The notes beneath the pieces are model-generated. The model saw only the letters and a program-made list of their open reading frames with translations. It was not told where the DNA came from and ran no database searches. Made by a program: the position numbers and the translations under genes. Shown here one piece after another: positions 17,622-25,684 of a DNA stretch of 64,000 nt (the first letter of the stretch is position 1; the number at the start of each line of letters is the position of its first letter). The stretch is from Streptomyces sp. HUAS MG91 (GTDB lineage Bacteria > Actinomycetota > Actinomycetes > Streptomycetales > Streptomycetaceae): assembly GCF_040529335.1 (NCBI RefSeq), contig NZ_CP159534.1:7378001-7442000 (forward strand), given 5' to 3'.

Positions 17622-17828
17622 ATGACGGACCGCAACATGATCACCCTCTTGGCCGGCGCACAGGTGATCGTCATCGCGCTGCTCGCCGGAGCGGCTGCCG
17701 GATATCTGGCGCGCCGGGACCACGCGACCTACCCCGCTGCTCTGGCGCGTGCGGCCATGAGTTTCACCGCGACCGTGGCTCTTGCCGCCACGGTGGTTAC
17801 CACCGTGGCCGGCGTCGGCCACACATGA
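17622..17828 (+). CDS. Small two-segment membrane protein
   Basis: 68 residues from an ATG with GGAGG seven bases upstream. Two hydrophobic stretches, ITLLAGAQVIVIALLAGAAA (about 7-27) and MSFTATVALAATVVTTVAGV (about 46-65), are separated by a basic loop YLARRDHATYP. It is divergent from the HTH-STAND gene across about 130 bases that must hold both promoters. No family recognised. Small membrane proteins next to STAND or HTH genes can be regulatory targets or membrane-disrupting effectors; that reading is speculative. Confidence 0.65.
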   Translation: MTDRNMITLLAGAQVIVIALLAGAAAGYLARRDHATYPAALARAAMSFTATVALAATVVTTVAGVGHT

Positions 17829-17884
17829 TGAGCACCGCCGACGCAGCTCACGAACCTGTTCTGGAACATCACGTCCAACACTCC

Positions 17885-18553
17885 TCACAGGGCCGTCACG
17901 GTCGTCGGTGTGGGCTTGCGGGCCAGGAGGCAGGCGTGGGGTCTGTTGGCGCGGCCGCCGGGTTCCTGTTCCAGTTTCGCGGTGACGACGAGCCCGGCCT
18001 CGTTCAGCAGGTCGACCACGCGCTCCAGGGGCAGGAGGTACGACTCGTAGGACACCGGGCGGCCGTAGCCGTGGGTCGGCCGGAGCCGTTCGTCGCCGAC
18101 GTAGTCTCCCCAGAGCAGATGGCCACCGGGTGCGAGCGTGCGGTGGAACTCGGCGAACACGTCCGGCAGCCATCGCGGGGGCGTGTGATGGGTGGAGTAC
18201 CAGGCCAGAATGCCGCCGAGCTCGTCGTCGCTCGTCTCCAGCGCGGTCATCGACCCTTCCGCGAAGCGCAGGTGCGGATGGGCGCGCCGGGCCAGCGCGA
18301 TCATCTTCGGCGACAGATCGATGCCGAAGACGGACGCGCCCAGCCCGGCGAGGTGTGCCGTCACGCGTCCGGGGCCGCATCCCACGTCCGCCACCGGTCC
18401 CGGACCGGCCGTCCGCGTCAGCTCGGCGAAACCAGCCAGCATCGCGCGTGACAGCGGGTCCATCTCGGCCGGCGGCGGGACGCGTTCGACGTAAGCGGTG
18501 GCTACCGTGTCGTACGACTCCCGGACGGCGGTCAGAAAGGAGGGCTCGGCCAT
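17885..18553 (-). CDS. Class I SAM-dependent methyltransferase
   Basis: 222 residues. Motif I VADVGCGPGRVTAHLAGLGA, motif post-I ASVFGIDLSPKMIALAR, motif II LGGILAWYSTHHTPP and motif III APGGHLLWGDYVG are all present, so it should bind S-adenosylmethionine. Substrate unknown. ATG at 18553; TAGGGT ends seven bases upstream on the minus strand, giving a leaderless-type start, and the longer open frame upstream has no coding character. Confidence 0.9.
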   Translation of the reverse strand: MAEPSFLTAVRESYDTVATAYVERVPPPAEMDPLSRAMLAGFAELTRTAGPGPVADVGCGPGRVTAHLAGLGASVFGIDLSPKMIALARRAHPHLRFAEGSMTALETSDDELGGILAWYSTHHTPPRWLPDVFAEFHRTLAPGGHLLWGDYVGDERLRPTHGYGRPVSYESYLLPLERVVDLLNEAGLVVTAKLEQEPGGRANRPHACLLARKPTPTTVTAL

Positions 18554-18648
18554 GCGGGCGACCCTAGACCGGACGACTGACAGTCCGGGCAACTGCCAGT
18601 CCAGGGCGCCGACTTCAGCCGGCCCGCGCGACCGCGGCACAGGGCAGG

Positions 18649-19161
18649 TCAGATGCCGAACGCGGTGGCGTAGCGGACGGTGCCGCTCGGGAGGGGAAGG
18701 CCGGTGTCGAGGCTGAGCGCCATCAGGGCGTCGTCGGGGACGTCGATGGTCAGGCCGATGCCGTGGTCGGAGGCCCGGGTGAATCCGAACCGGGGGTAGT
18801 AGGCGGGGTGTCCGAGGACGACCACGTGGTGCTCGCCCTGCGCCTTCGCCGCGGCCAGGGCCGCGCGGATGGCCGCACTGCCCGCTCCGGTCCGTTGGTG
18901 TTCCGGGCGGACGGCGCACGGGGCCAGGCACAGCGCCGGGGTGGTGCCGATGTGGCAGCGGGTCAGCAGCGCGTGGCCCACCGGGCGGCCGGTCTCGTCG
19001 GCCGCGACGAGGGAGAGGCCCTCGATCCAGGCGGCCGGATCGGCGCGCAGGGCGTCGACGAGGTCGGCCTCGGCAGGGGTGGGGAAGGCCGCGAGATTGA
19101 TGTCGCGGACGGCGGGGATGTCGGCGCCGGTCTCGGCGCGCGTGATCCAGGTGTTGCCCAT
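18649..19161 (-). CDS. GNAT-family N-acetyltransferase (YhbS-like)
   Basis: 170 residues from the ATG at 19161 (another start at 19215 would add 18 residues of low coding quality). Family marks: ITRAETGADIPAVRDINLAAF at the N-terminus, VGHALLTRC, LCLAPCAVRPEHQRTGAGSAAI with the acetyl-CoA loop, and VVVLGHPAYYPRFGFTRAS, which is typical of the YhbS branch. A 21-codon ORF with an excellent ribosome site lies about 80 bases upstream and may be a leader. Substrate unknown. Confidence 0.88.
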   Translation of the reverse strand: MGNTWITRAETGADIPAVRDINLAAFPTPAEADLVDALRADPAAWIEGLSLVAADETGRPVGHALLTRCHIGTTPALCLAPCAVRPEHQRTGAGSAAIRAALAAAKAQGEHHVVVLGHPAYYPRFGFTRASDHGIGLTIDVPDDALMALSLDTGLPLPSGTVRYATAFGI

Positions 19162-19242
19162 GGCGATGGGAGATCCGTTTCGGGAGTCGTGCGTGCGGTT
19201 GCCCCGTGAGCTCACGCTCTCAGCGAGGAGGGGACGGGAAAA

Positions 19243-19308
19243 TCAGGCCACGGCCCGGGACGTGAGGGAGACCCGGACGCTCCGCAGGGTGGCCGTGAGC
19301 GCGGTCAT
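19243..19308 (-). CDS. 21-codon small ORF with strong ribosome site upstream of the GNAT gene
   Basis: Reads MTALTATLRSVRVSLTSRAV followed by A and a stop. Directly upstream on the minus strand is GGGAGGTGAGGTTG, one of the best ribosome sites in the window. The peptide is basic (three Arg) and Ser/Thr-rich. It precedes the YhbS-like acetyltransferase on the same strand and could be a regulatory leader peptide. No known leader family recognised. Confidence 0.5.
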   Translation of the reverse strand: MTALTATLRSVRVSLTSRAVA

Positions 19309-19701
19309 CAACCTCACCTCCCATCGACAACCACTGATCAAACACGGACACCTCAACCATACACAGACAGGCCCCGCACGACCGACGACGAGCGGCCCGA
19401 GGTCCGCTCGGTACCCCACGATCGGCTCGTCGAGCTGGACGAACACCGGCGTACGAGCTTGTGGGCCGCCCGCATAAAAGTGTGGGAAGGGAGCAGAGGG
19501 TCGTAGGAGACGGACTCCATCGACATTCGGCCAGTGGCACGGCTCTTCACGGAATCCGACTCCTCGCGTCACAAGTTGCCCATGCGTGTGTCCTACGGAG
19601 TGATGGCCGGTTCCTGTCGGCCAATTCGCAACGGCACGAGCCCACGATCACGTGGCCCGTGCTCGCGTTGCGGACCGGCGGTTCCAGGAGCGGTGGAAGA
19701 G
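19309..19701. other. 393-base intergenic stretch
   Basis: No complete gene. A plus-strand frame ending with TAG at 19504-19506 reads plausibly as protein (VPHDRLVELDEHRRTSLWAA) but has no start or ribosome site; it may be chance in high-GC DNA or a gene remnant. Promoters of the STAS gene and of the small ORF must lie here. Confidence 0.35.
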
Positions 19702-20400
19702 ATGCAGTGGACCGATCGAACGGCTGCGCACGGGACGATCGTCCTCGGCGTGAGCGGGGATGTCGGCGCGACCAGCCTGGGAGAGCTGCGCCGGCCCGTG
19801 TCCCGGTACCTCGCCCAGGGGCACTTGGCGTTCGTGATGGATCTGAGCGCGGTGCGGTACTTCGACTGGTCCGGGATCAAGGGTCTCGCCGGACTGCGGC
19901 TCCCGGTCACGGGCCGCGGCGGCACGTTCGGTGTGGCCGGGGGAAGTTCGGTGCGCCGCGCGATCGTGTCGAGCCGATTCGAGCACGCTCTCGGTCTCTG
20001 CCCGACGCCGGGAAAGGCCGTGCTGGCCTGCGCGCCGGAGCCCTTCCTGCGCGCCGATCAGAGCGTCTGCGACTGGTGCGGCGCCGTCGTGCCCACCGGC
20101 GAACGCGTCGACGAGATCGTGCGGGACTCGTCCGCCGAGTACCCCGGAGACCCGCTTCTTGAGGGCGCACGCACCGTCGTCGGCTGTGGTCACCGGCACG
20201 TCACGGCCTTGGTCGAGCACTACGGCGCGCGGCCCTACAGCGAAGTCGAGGCCTGGGCGGCACGGGTCGACCGGGTGGTCGAGGACAAGGGCGAGTCCTT
20301 CAGCGGCCTCCCGCTGGCCGATGCCGTCGGCCTTGATCTCGGCCAGCTGCGCCGAGCCCTGGCCTGGCGCGCCGGGCACGACGTTTCGAGCACCGCGTAG
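19702..20400 (+). CDS. STAS-domain protein (anti-sigma-factor-antagonist-like) with Cys/His tail
   Basis: 232 residues from an ATG with AGGAG ten bases upstream. The STAS fold fills about residues 8-110, with the phosphorylation-loop region DLSAVRYFDWSGIKGLAGL keeping the Ser of the D-x-S-G motif. Unlike a minimal antagonist (about 110-120 residues) it has a second half with Cys123-x2-Cys126 (CDWCG) and C-x-H-x-H at 162-166 (CGHRH), a possible metal site, followed by a helical region. Likely a regulator in a partner-switch system controlling a sigma factor; no partner kinase is adjacent. Confidence 0.72.
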   Translation: MQWTDRTAAHGTIVLGVSGDVGATSLGELRRPVSRYLAQGHLAFVMDLSAVRYFDWSGIKGLAGLRLPVTGRGGTFGVAGGSSVRRAIVSSRFEHALGLCPTPGKAVLACAPEPFLRADQSVCDWCGAVVPTGERVDEIVRDSSAEYPGDPLLEGARTVVGCGHRHVTALVEHYGARPYSEVEAWAARVDRVVEDKGESFSGLPLADAVGLDLGQLRRALAWRAGHDVSSTA

Positions 20401-20462
20401 GCCGCGTCCACCGGGGGTGGGGCAGCCGGCGAAGGGGAGCGGGCGGGACGCCGAGGCTCGCT

Positions 20463-21386
20463 TCAGGGCACCAGGACGACCTTTCCCCGATTGGCCCGGG
20501 CCTCGATCGTCGCGTGCGCTCGCGCCGCGTCGGCGAGAGCGAACTCCGCGTGGACCGCGGGCCGCAGCGCACCTTCGCCGAACAGCCGCCACAACTCGTC
20601 CCGCCACCGTGCGTACCGCTGCGGCTGGGTCCTGGCCACCATCGCCACCTGGAAACCGATGGCCGACCTGCCGCCCGCGAGGAGCTCGTACGCGTCGATG
20701 GTGCCGCCGCCCGAACTGTAGGCGACCAGCCGTCCGCCGGGTGCGAGCGCCTTGACGGCAGGGGTGAGCAGGGTGCCGCCCACCGCGTCGAGCACGATGT
20801 CGACCGGATCGCCCCAGCCCGGCTGCCCGTAGGTCACCATGGCGTCGGCGCCCAGCGACCGTACGAAGTCCTCCTTGCCGGAGTCGCCCACGGCGGCGAC
20901 CACGCGGGTGGCACCTCTCGACCGGGCCAATTGCAGGGCGAGATGGCCCACCCCGCTCGCCGCCGCGGTGACCAGGACCGACTCGCCCTGCTCCGGGCGC
21001 GCGGCCTCCAGGGCGCCGAGCGCCACCACACCGCTGCGGACGAGTGCGACGGCGTCCGTGGCGGTGGCGTCCGCCGGAATCGGCGAAGCCATCGCGGAGT
21101 GCAGCAGCGCGTACTCCGCGTATCCGTGTCCGAAGCAGAGGCCGGTGACGCGGTCGCCCGGAACGTATTCGCTCACGCCTTCGCCGACGCGCACCACTTC
21201 ACCGGCCAGCTCTCCGCCGAGCGGGATGGGCTGTGCGCTCTCGCGCGTCTTGCGCACGACGGGGAGCGTGACTCCGATCGCCTCCGTCCTGACGAGCAGT
21301 TCGCCCGGCCCGGGCTCCGGGACGGGGACCTCCTCCTGGAACAACTCTTCGGGTCCGCCCGTGTGTTCGTACCGGATGCGCCGCAT
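20463..21386 (-). CDS. Zinc-type alcohol dehydrogenase / quinone reductase (MDR family)
   Basis: 307 residues. GroES-like N-terminal domain (RIRYEHTGGPEELFQEEVPV), then the NADPH-binding domain with VLVTAAASGVGHLALQLARS and GATRVVAAVGDSGKEDFVRSL. The short form lacks the structural zinc lobe, as in quinone oxidoreductases (QOR). ATG at 21386 with a G-rich ribosome site. Divergent from a MarR regulator across a large dyad, so it is very probably MarR-controlled and responds to quinones or other electrophiles. Confidence 0.9.
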   Translation of the reverse strand: MRRIRYEHTGGPEELFQEEVPVPEPGPGELLVRTEAIGVTLPVVRKTRESAQPIPLGGELAGEVVRVGEGVSEYVPGDRVTGLCFGHGYAEYALLHSAMASPIPADATATDAVALVRSGVVALGALEAARPEQGESVLVTAAASGVGHLALQLARSRGATRVVAAVGDSGKEDFVRSLGADAMVTYGQPGWGDPVDIVLDAVGGTLLTPAVKALAPGGRLVAYSSGGGTIDAYELLAGGRSAIGFQVAMVARTQPQRYARWRDELWRLFGEGALRPAVHAEFALADAARAHATIEARANRGKVVLVP

Positions 21387-21408
21387 GGTCGATCCCCCCG
21401 ACACTCGC

Positions 21409-21467
21409 GAGATTCATTGGTGATTCCAACGGTAATGCATGTTCGTTGGGGTTACCAATGAAATCTC
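21409..21467. promoter_or_regulatory. 59-base dyad operator between quinone reductase and marR
   Basis: Arms GAGATTCATTGGT (21409-21421) and ACCAATGAAATCTC (21454-21467) are inverted copies with a one-base difference, and the inner parts also match (18 of 23 positions for CATTGGTGATTCCAACGGTAATG-type half against its partner), centred on the TGCA near 21438. This looks like two MarR dimer sites in mirror arrangement covering both promoters. Confidence 0.75.
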
Positions 21468-21482
21468 GGTAGGCTGTCGGGC

Positions 21483-21923
21483 ATGACAGAGACCCCGTCG
21501 GCGCCCAGTCGTATTCGCGGCCTTCCGAGCTGGCTCCTCGGCCGGGCCGCCTCCCGCGGGCGCGGGCTGGTCTCGGCGGCGCTCGCGCGGCACGACATGA
21601 AGATGTGGCACCACGTCGTTCTCGCCGCCGTCGCCGATCTGGGTCCCGTCGCACAGGCCGAACTGGGCAGGGCCGTCTCGCTCGACCCGAAGGACATGGT
21701 CGGCGTCCTCAACGATCTCCAGGCCGAGGGCCTCGTCGTCCGCGCCCCGGACCCGGCCGACCGCCGCAAGAACGCGGTGAGCCTCACCGCCGCGGGTGAG
21801 CGGCGACTTGAGGAGTGCACGGACGCGGGGGAGCGGGCCAACGAAGAGCTCCTGGCCCCGCTGTCACCGGCCGAGCGGAAGCAGTTCCTGGAGATGCTGC
21901 GACGAGTCGCCGGAATCGCGTGA
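21483..21923 (+). CDS. MarR-family transcriptional regulator
   Basis: 146 residues with winged HTH: MWHHVVLAAVADLGPVAQAE, LGRAVSLDPKDMVGVLNDLQ, wing VVRAPDPADRRKNAVSLTAA. Dimerisation helices are at both ends. TAGGCT (21470-21475) ends seven bases before the ATG, so the message is probably leaderless and its promoter sits inside the dyad operator: expected autorepression plus control of the divergent quinone reductase. Confidence 0.92.
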   Translation: MTETPSAPSRIRGLPSWLLGRAASRGRGLVSAALARHDMKMWHHVVLAAVADLGPVAQAELGRAVSLDPKDMVGVLNDLQAEGLVVRAPDPADRRKNAVSLTAAGERRLEECTDAGERANEELLAPLSPAERKQFLEMLRRVAGIA

Positions 21924-22125
21924 CCACCGGCCCCCTTCGACCCATGCCGAACGCCGCGACCGGACGCTGACCCACTCGCCGCGACCGGCCCGTCAGGCGC
22001 GCCTCTCCGTATCTGAGAATCAGATCGCTCTCCGCTGAAACAACTGTTGGACAGAACTCCGGGCCCGGCCGAAGGATGGCCACAGCGGCGCCGCGGCATC
22101 GGCCGTCGCGTGAGTGGAGGTCGAA

Positions 22126-23409
22126 ATGCCCAGTGAGCAGACGGACGTTGTGGTGGTCGGCGCGGGTCAGGCCGGCATAGCGATGAGCGAACACCTGGGA
22201 GCGCAGGGCATCCCGCACATCGTCCTGGAACGGGACCGGATCGCCGAGCGATGGCGCTCCCAGCGCTGGGACTCCCTGGTCGCGAACGGGCCCGCCTGGC
22301 ACGACCGGTTCCCGAACCTGGAGTTCCCCGACGTCGCTCCGGACGGCTTCGCCACGAAGGAGCAGGTCGCCGAGTACTTCACGGCGTACGCGGAGAAGAT
22401 CGACGCCCCCGTGCGGTGCGGCGTGGAGGTGACGCGCGTACGCAAGAACCAGGGCCGCCCCGGCTTCCGGGTCGAGACGTCCGAGGGGGATGTCGAGACC
22501 CGGTTCGTCGTCGCGGCGACCGGGCCGTTCCAGCGGCCCGTGATCCCGCCCGTCGTCCCGGACGGCGCGGTCCTCACGCAGATCCACTCCAGCGAGTACC
22601 GCAATCCGGGTCAACTGCCCGACGGTGCCGTGCTGGTGGTCGGCGCGGGCTCGTCCGGTGTCCAGATCGCCGACGAACTGCGCAGGTCCGGCAGGCGGGT
22701 CCTGCTCTCGGTGGGGCCGCACGACCGGCCGCCGCGCCAGTACCGCGGCCGCGACTTCTGCTGGTGGCTCGGCGTGCTCGGCCTGTGGGACCTGACCACG
22801 CCGCCGCAGGGTGCCGCCCACGTCACCATCGCGGTCAGCGGGGCCCGCGGCGGGCACACCGTGGACTTCCGCGCGCTCGCGGGCACCGGCGTCGAACTCG
22901 TCGGGATGACCGCCGCGTACGACGACGGCGTGCTCCGGTTCGCCCCCGACCTCGCCACGAACATCGCGCTCGGCGACGAGAAGTACCTGGGCCTGCTCAG
23001 GGCGGCCGACGCCTACGTCGAGCGCAACGGCCTCGGCCTTCCCGAGGAGCCCGAGGCGCACGTCCTCGGCGCCGACCCGCAGTGCCTGACCGACCCGCGG
23101 CTCGAACTCGACCTGGCCGAGGCCGGTGTCACCTCGATCGTCTGGGCGACCGGCTTCGCCGCCGACTACGGCTGGCTCGACGTCGACGCGTACGACGAGA
23201 ACGGCCGGCCCGACCAGAGCCGCGGCGTCTCCCGCGAGCCCGGCGTCTACTTCCTCGGCCTGCCCTGGCTGTCCCGGCGCGGATCGAGCTTCATCTGGGG
23301 CGTCTGGCACGACGCCAAGTACGTCGCCGACCACATCACGACCCGGCGCGGATACCTCGCGTACCAGCACCCCGACAACAGCGACAACAGCGACCACGGC
23401 AGCAACTGA
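22126..23409 (+). CDS. Flavin-containing monooxygenase-like FAD/NADPH oxidoreductase
   Basis: 427 residues. FAD-binding GxGxxG in VVVVGAGQAGIAMSEHL (about 9-25), NADPH-binding second Rossmann motif VLVVGAGSSGVQIADELR (about 171-188), ATGPFQRPVIPP and the C-terminal IVWATGFAADYGWL. The layout is that of class B flavoprotein monooxygenases of the YUCCA/CzcO-like branch, which oxidise N or S centres or carbonyls. ATG chosen for GGAGG at seven bases. First gene of a five-gene operon with RidA, DUF1028, M20 and a transporter, which implies catabolism of a nitrogen-containing small molecule. Confidence 0.87.
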   Translation: MPSEQTDVVVVGAGQAGIAMSEHLGAQGIPHIVLERDRIAERWRSQRWDSLVANGPAWHDRFPNLEFPDVAPDGFATKEQVAEYFTAYAEKIDAPVRCGVEVTRVRKNQGRPGFRVETSEGDVETRFVVAATGPFQRPVIPPVVPDGAVLTQIHSSEYRNPGQLPDGAVLVVGAGSSGVQIADELRRSGRRVLLSVGPHDRPPRQYRGRDFCWWLGVLGLWDLTTPPQGAAHVTIAVSGARGGHTVDFRALAGTGVELVGMTAAYDDGVLRFAPDLATNIALGDEKYLGLLRAADAYVERNGLGLPEEPEAHVLGADPQCLTDPRLELDLAEAGVTSIVWATGFAADYGWLDVDAYDENGRPDQSRGVSREPGVYFLGLPWLSRRGSSFIWGVWHDAKYVADHITTRRGYLAYQHPDNSDNSDHGSN

Positions 23410-23421
23410 GGAGCACAGAGC

Positions 23422-23868
23422 ATGGCAGGCGCCCCGATCGTGGCCGGCGGGCACACCCGGATCCGGCCGTTCAACACCAAGGACACCTATCCCGAGCAGA
23501 GCCTCGACAACGACCTCTGCCAGGCCGTCGTCGCCGGTGACACGGTGTACGTCCGCGGCCAGATCGGCCAAGACCTCGACACCAGCGAGTCCGTCGGCAT
23601 CGGCGACGCCGAGGCACAGGCCGAGCGGGCCATGGCGAACATCAAGATGCTGCTCGAAGAGGCCGGCAGCCGGATGGAACACCTGGTCAAGCTGACGATC
23701 TACCTCATCGACCCGCGCTACCGCGAGGCCGTGTACCGCACGGTCGGACGGTGGACGAAGGGCGTGTACCCGATCTCCACGGGTGTCGTCGTCTCCGCTC
23801 TCGCACGCCCTGAATGGCTGTGCGAGATCGACGCGATCGCCGTGCTGCCGAAGGAGGAGCGGGCATGA
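23422..23868 (+). CDS. RidA-family (YjgF/YER057c/UK114) protein
   Basis: 148 residues of the YjgF/RidA fold: VAGDTVYVRGQIGQDLDTSE, ERAMANIKMLLEEAGSRMEHLVKLTIYLID, and RPEWLCEIDAIAVLP. RidA enzymes deaminate reactive enamine/imine intermediates; the archetypal arginine near R-P-E-W-L-C-E-I-D-A is in place. Sits 12 bases after the monooxygenase with GAGGAG upstream, and its stop overlaps the next start (ATGA). In this operon it would tidy up imines made by the oxidase. Confidence 0.92.
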   Translation: MAGAPIVAGGHTRIRPFNTKDTYPEQSLDNDLCQAVVAGDTVYVRGQIGQDLDTSESVGIGDAEAQAERAMANIKMLLEEAGSRMEHLVKLTIYLIDPRYREAVYRTVGRWTKGVYPISTGVVVSALARPEWLCEIDAIAVLPKEERA

Positions 23869-24539
23869 CGTTCTCCCTGGTGGTGCGCGACGGTGAACGG
23901 TTCGGCATCGCGGCCAGTTCGTCGAGTCCGGCGGTCGCCGCCCGCGTCGTCCATCTGCGGCCCGGCGTGGGCGCGGCGACCTCGCAGAACATCACCGACC
24001 CCACCCTCGGCACGCACCTGCTCGACGGGCTGGCCGAGCACGGCGACGCGGAGCGCGCCCTGGCCGGGGTGACCGGCGCGCGGCAGCACGAGAAGACCAT
24101 CGCCTACCGCCAGTTGACGGTGCTCGGGCGGTCCGGCCCCGGGTTCGCCCACAGCGGCCCGCACACGCTCGGCACCTATGCCGCAGTCGCTGTCGACGGC
24201 GCGGTCGCCGCGGGCAACATGCTCTCCGGCGAGCACATTCCGCAGGTCCTCGTCGACGCGTACGCCGCCGCCACGGGTGAGCTGGAGGAGCGGCTGATCG
24301 CCGCCATGAAGGCGGCCGTCGCGGCGGGCGGCGAGGAGGGACCCGTGCACTCGGCGGGACTCGCGGTGGTCGCCGACGTCGGCTGGCGGGTGACCGACCT
24401 GCGCGTCGACTGGGCCGACGACCCCGTCGACCGGCTCGGCGACCTCCTCGACGTGTGGCTGCCGCAGCGGGACGACTACGTGCGACGCGGCCTCGACCCG
24501 GCCGCCGCACCCTCCTACGGCGTGCCGGGGGACCGGTGA
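23865..24539 (+). CDS. DUF1028 Ntn-hydrolase-like protein
   Basis: 224 residues of DUF1028: MTFSLVVRDGERFGIAASSS, VGAATSQNITDPTLGTHLLD, AVAAGNMLSGEHIPQVL, PVHSAGLAVVADVGWRVTDLRVDW. The family has an Ntn-hydrolase fold and is usually found in amide- or amine-catabolic operons; substrate not known. Both ends overlap neighbours (ATGA and GTGA), so the operon is tightly co-translated. Confidence 0.88.
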   Translation: MTFSLVVRDGERFGIAASSSSPAVAARVVHLRPGVGAATSQNITDPTLGTHLLDGLAEHGDAERALAGVTGARQHEKTIAYRQLTVLGRSGPGFAHSGPHTLGTYAAVAVDGAVAAGNMLSGEHIPQVLVDAYAAATGELEERLIAAMKAAVAAGGEEGPVHSAGLAVVADVGWRVTDLRVDWADDPVDRLGDLLDVWLPQRDDYVRRGLDPAAAPSYGVPGDR

Positions 24540-25684
24540 ACGGCCGCGCCCTGAAGGCGGCGGCCCGGCAGGCCGTCGACCGGCACGCCGACGAACTCAT
24601 CGCGCTCTCGGAGCAGTTGCACGCCGACCCGGAGACCGCGTGGGAGGAGCACCGGGCCGCCGCCCGCGTCCCCGAGCTGCTCGACCGCGCCGGATTCGAG
24701 GTCACCGCCTCCTACCTCGGGCTCGACACGGCGTTCCACGCGCGGTTCGGCACCGGACCCGTACGCGTCGCGCTGTGCGCCGAGTACGACGCGCTGCCCG
24801 GCCTCGGCCACGCCTGCGGGCACAACCTGATCGCGGCGAGCTCGGTCGGCGCCGCCCTCGCGCTCGCCGCCGTCGCCGACGACGCGGGGCTCACCGTGGA
24901 GGTCTACGGAACCCCGGCCGAGGAGGGCGGCGGCGGCAAGATCGAACTCCTGGAACGCGGTGCCTTCGCCGGTGTCGACCTCGCGATGATGGCGCACCCG
25001 GCGCCGGTGGACGTGGCCGAGGCCCGGCCGTTCGCGGTCAGCCACTCCAAGATCTCGTACACCGGGAAGTCGGCGCACGCCGCCGCCTACCCCGAATCCG
25101 GGGTCAACGCCGCCGACGCCTTCACCGTCGCCCAGGTCGCCATCGGACTGCTGCGCCAGCAACTCCCGCCGTCGGCGCGGGTGCACGGTGTGGTGACGCA
25201 CGCCGGGGACGCCCCCAACGCCATCCCCGAGCGGTCGTCGGGCCGCTGGTACGTACGGGCGGAGACGCTCGCCGAACTCGCCGCGCTCGAACCCCGCGTG
25301 ATGCGCGCCTTCGAGGCGGGCGCCCTCGCCACCGGCTGCGCGCTGGAGATCGAGCCGGAGAGCAAGCCGTACGCGGAGTTCCGCGCGGACGAGACGGCAC
25401 TCGCCCACTACCGGGCCAACGCCGTCGCCCTGGGACGGGAGTTCGCGCCGCCGGGCCAGGCCGCGCGCATGAACCGCGCCTCCACCGACATGGGCAACGT
25501 CTCGCAGGTGGTGCCCGCCATCCACCCCTACATCGGCATCGGATCCCTGCCCGCCACCAACCACCAGCGGGAGTTCGCCGCGCACTGCGTGGGCGGCCCC
25601 GCGCGACGGGCGCTGCTCGACGCGGCCGTCGCCCTGGCGTGGACCGCCGTGGACCGGGCCGTACCCGAGGAGGCAGCGACGTGA
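24536..25684 (+). CDS. M20-family metal-dependent amidohydrolase
   Basis: 382 residues, AbgB/hippurate-hydrolase-like. Metal ligands and base: CAEYDALPGLGHACGHN (His, Asp region), YGTPAEEGGGGKIELL (the catalytic Glu-Glu), AMMAHPAPVD, and GNVSQVVPAIHPYIGIG near the C-terminus; the lid/dimerisation domain begins at SYTGKSAHAAAYPESGVNAA. It should release an amine or carboxylate from an N-acyl or amide compound. GTG start overlaps the DUF1028 stop; its own stop overlaps the transporter start. Confidence 0.9.
   Translation: MNGRALKAAARQAVDRHADELIALSEQLHADPETAWEEHRAAARVPELLDRAGFEVTASYLGLDTAFHARFGTGPVRVALCAEYDALPGLGHACGHNLIAASSVGAALALAAVADDAGLTVEVYGTPAEEGGGGKIELLERGAFAGVDLAMMAHPAPVDVAEARPFAVSHSKISYTGKSAHAAAYPESGVNAADAFTVAQVAIGLLRQQLPPSARVHGVVTHAGDAPNAIPERSSGRWYVRAETLAELAALEPRVMRAFEAGALATGCALEIEPESKPYAEFRADETALAHYRANAVALGREFAPPGQAARMNRASTDMGNVSQVVPAIHPYIGIGSLPATNHQREFAAHCVGGPARRALLDAAVALAWTAVDRAVPEEAAT

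Noticed and set aside
21784..23682. A 632-codon minus-strand frame opposite marR and the flavin monooxygenase
   Set aside because: Overlaps two motif-supported genes and the RidA gene; shadow of strong codon bias.
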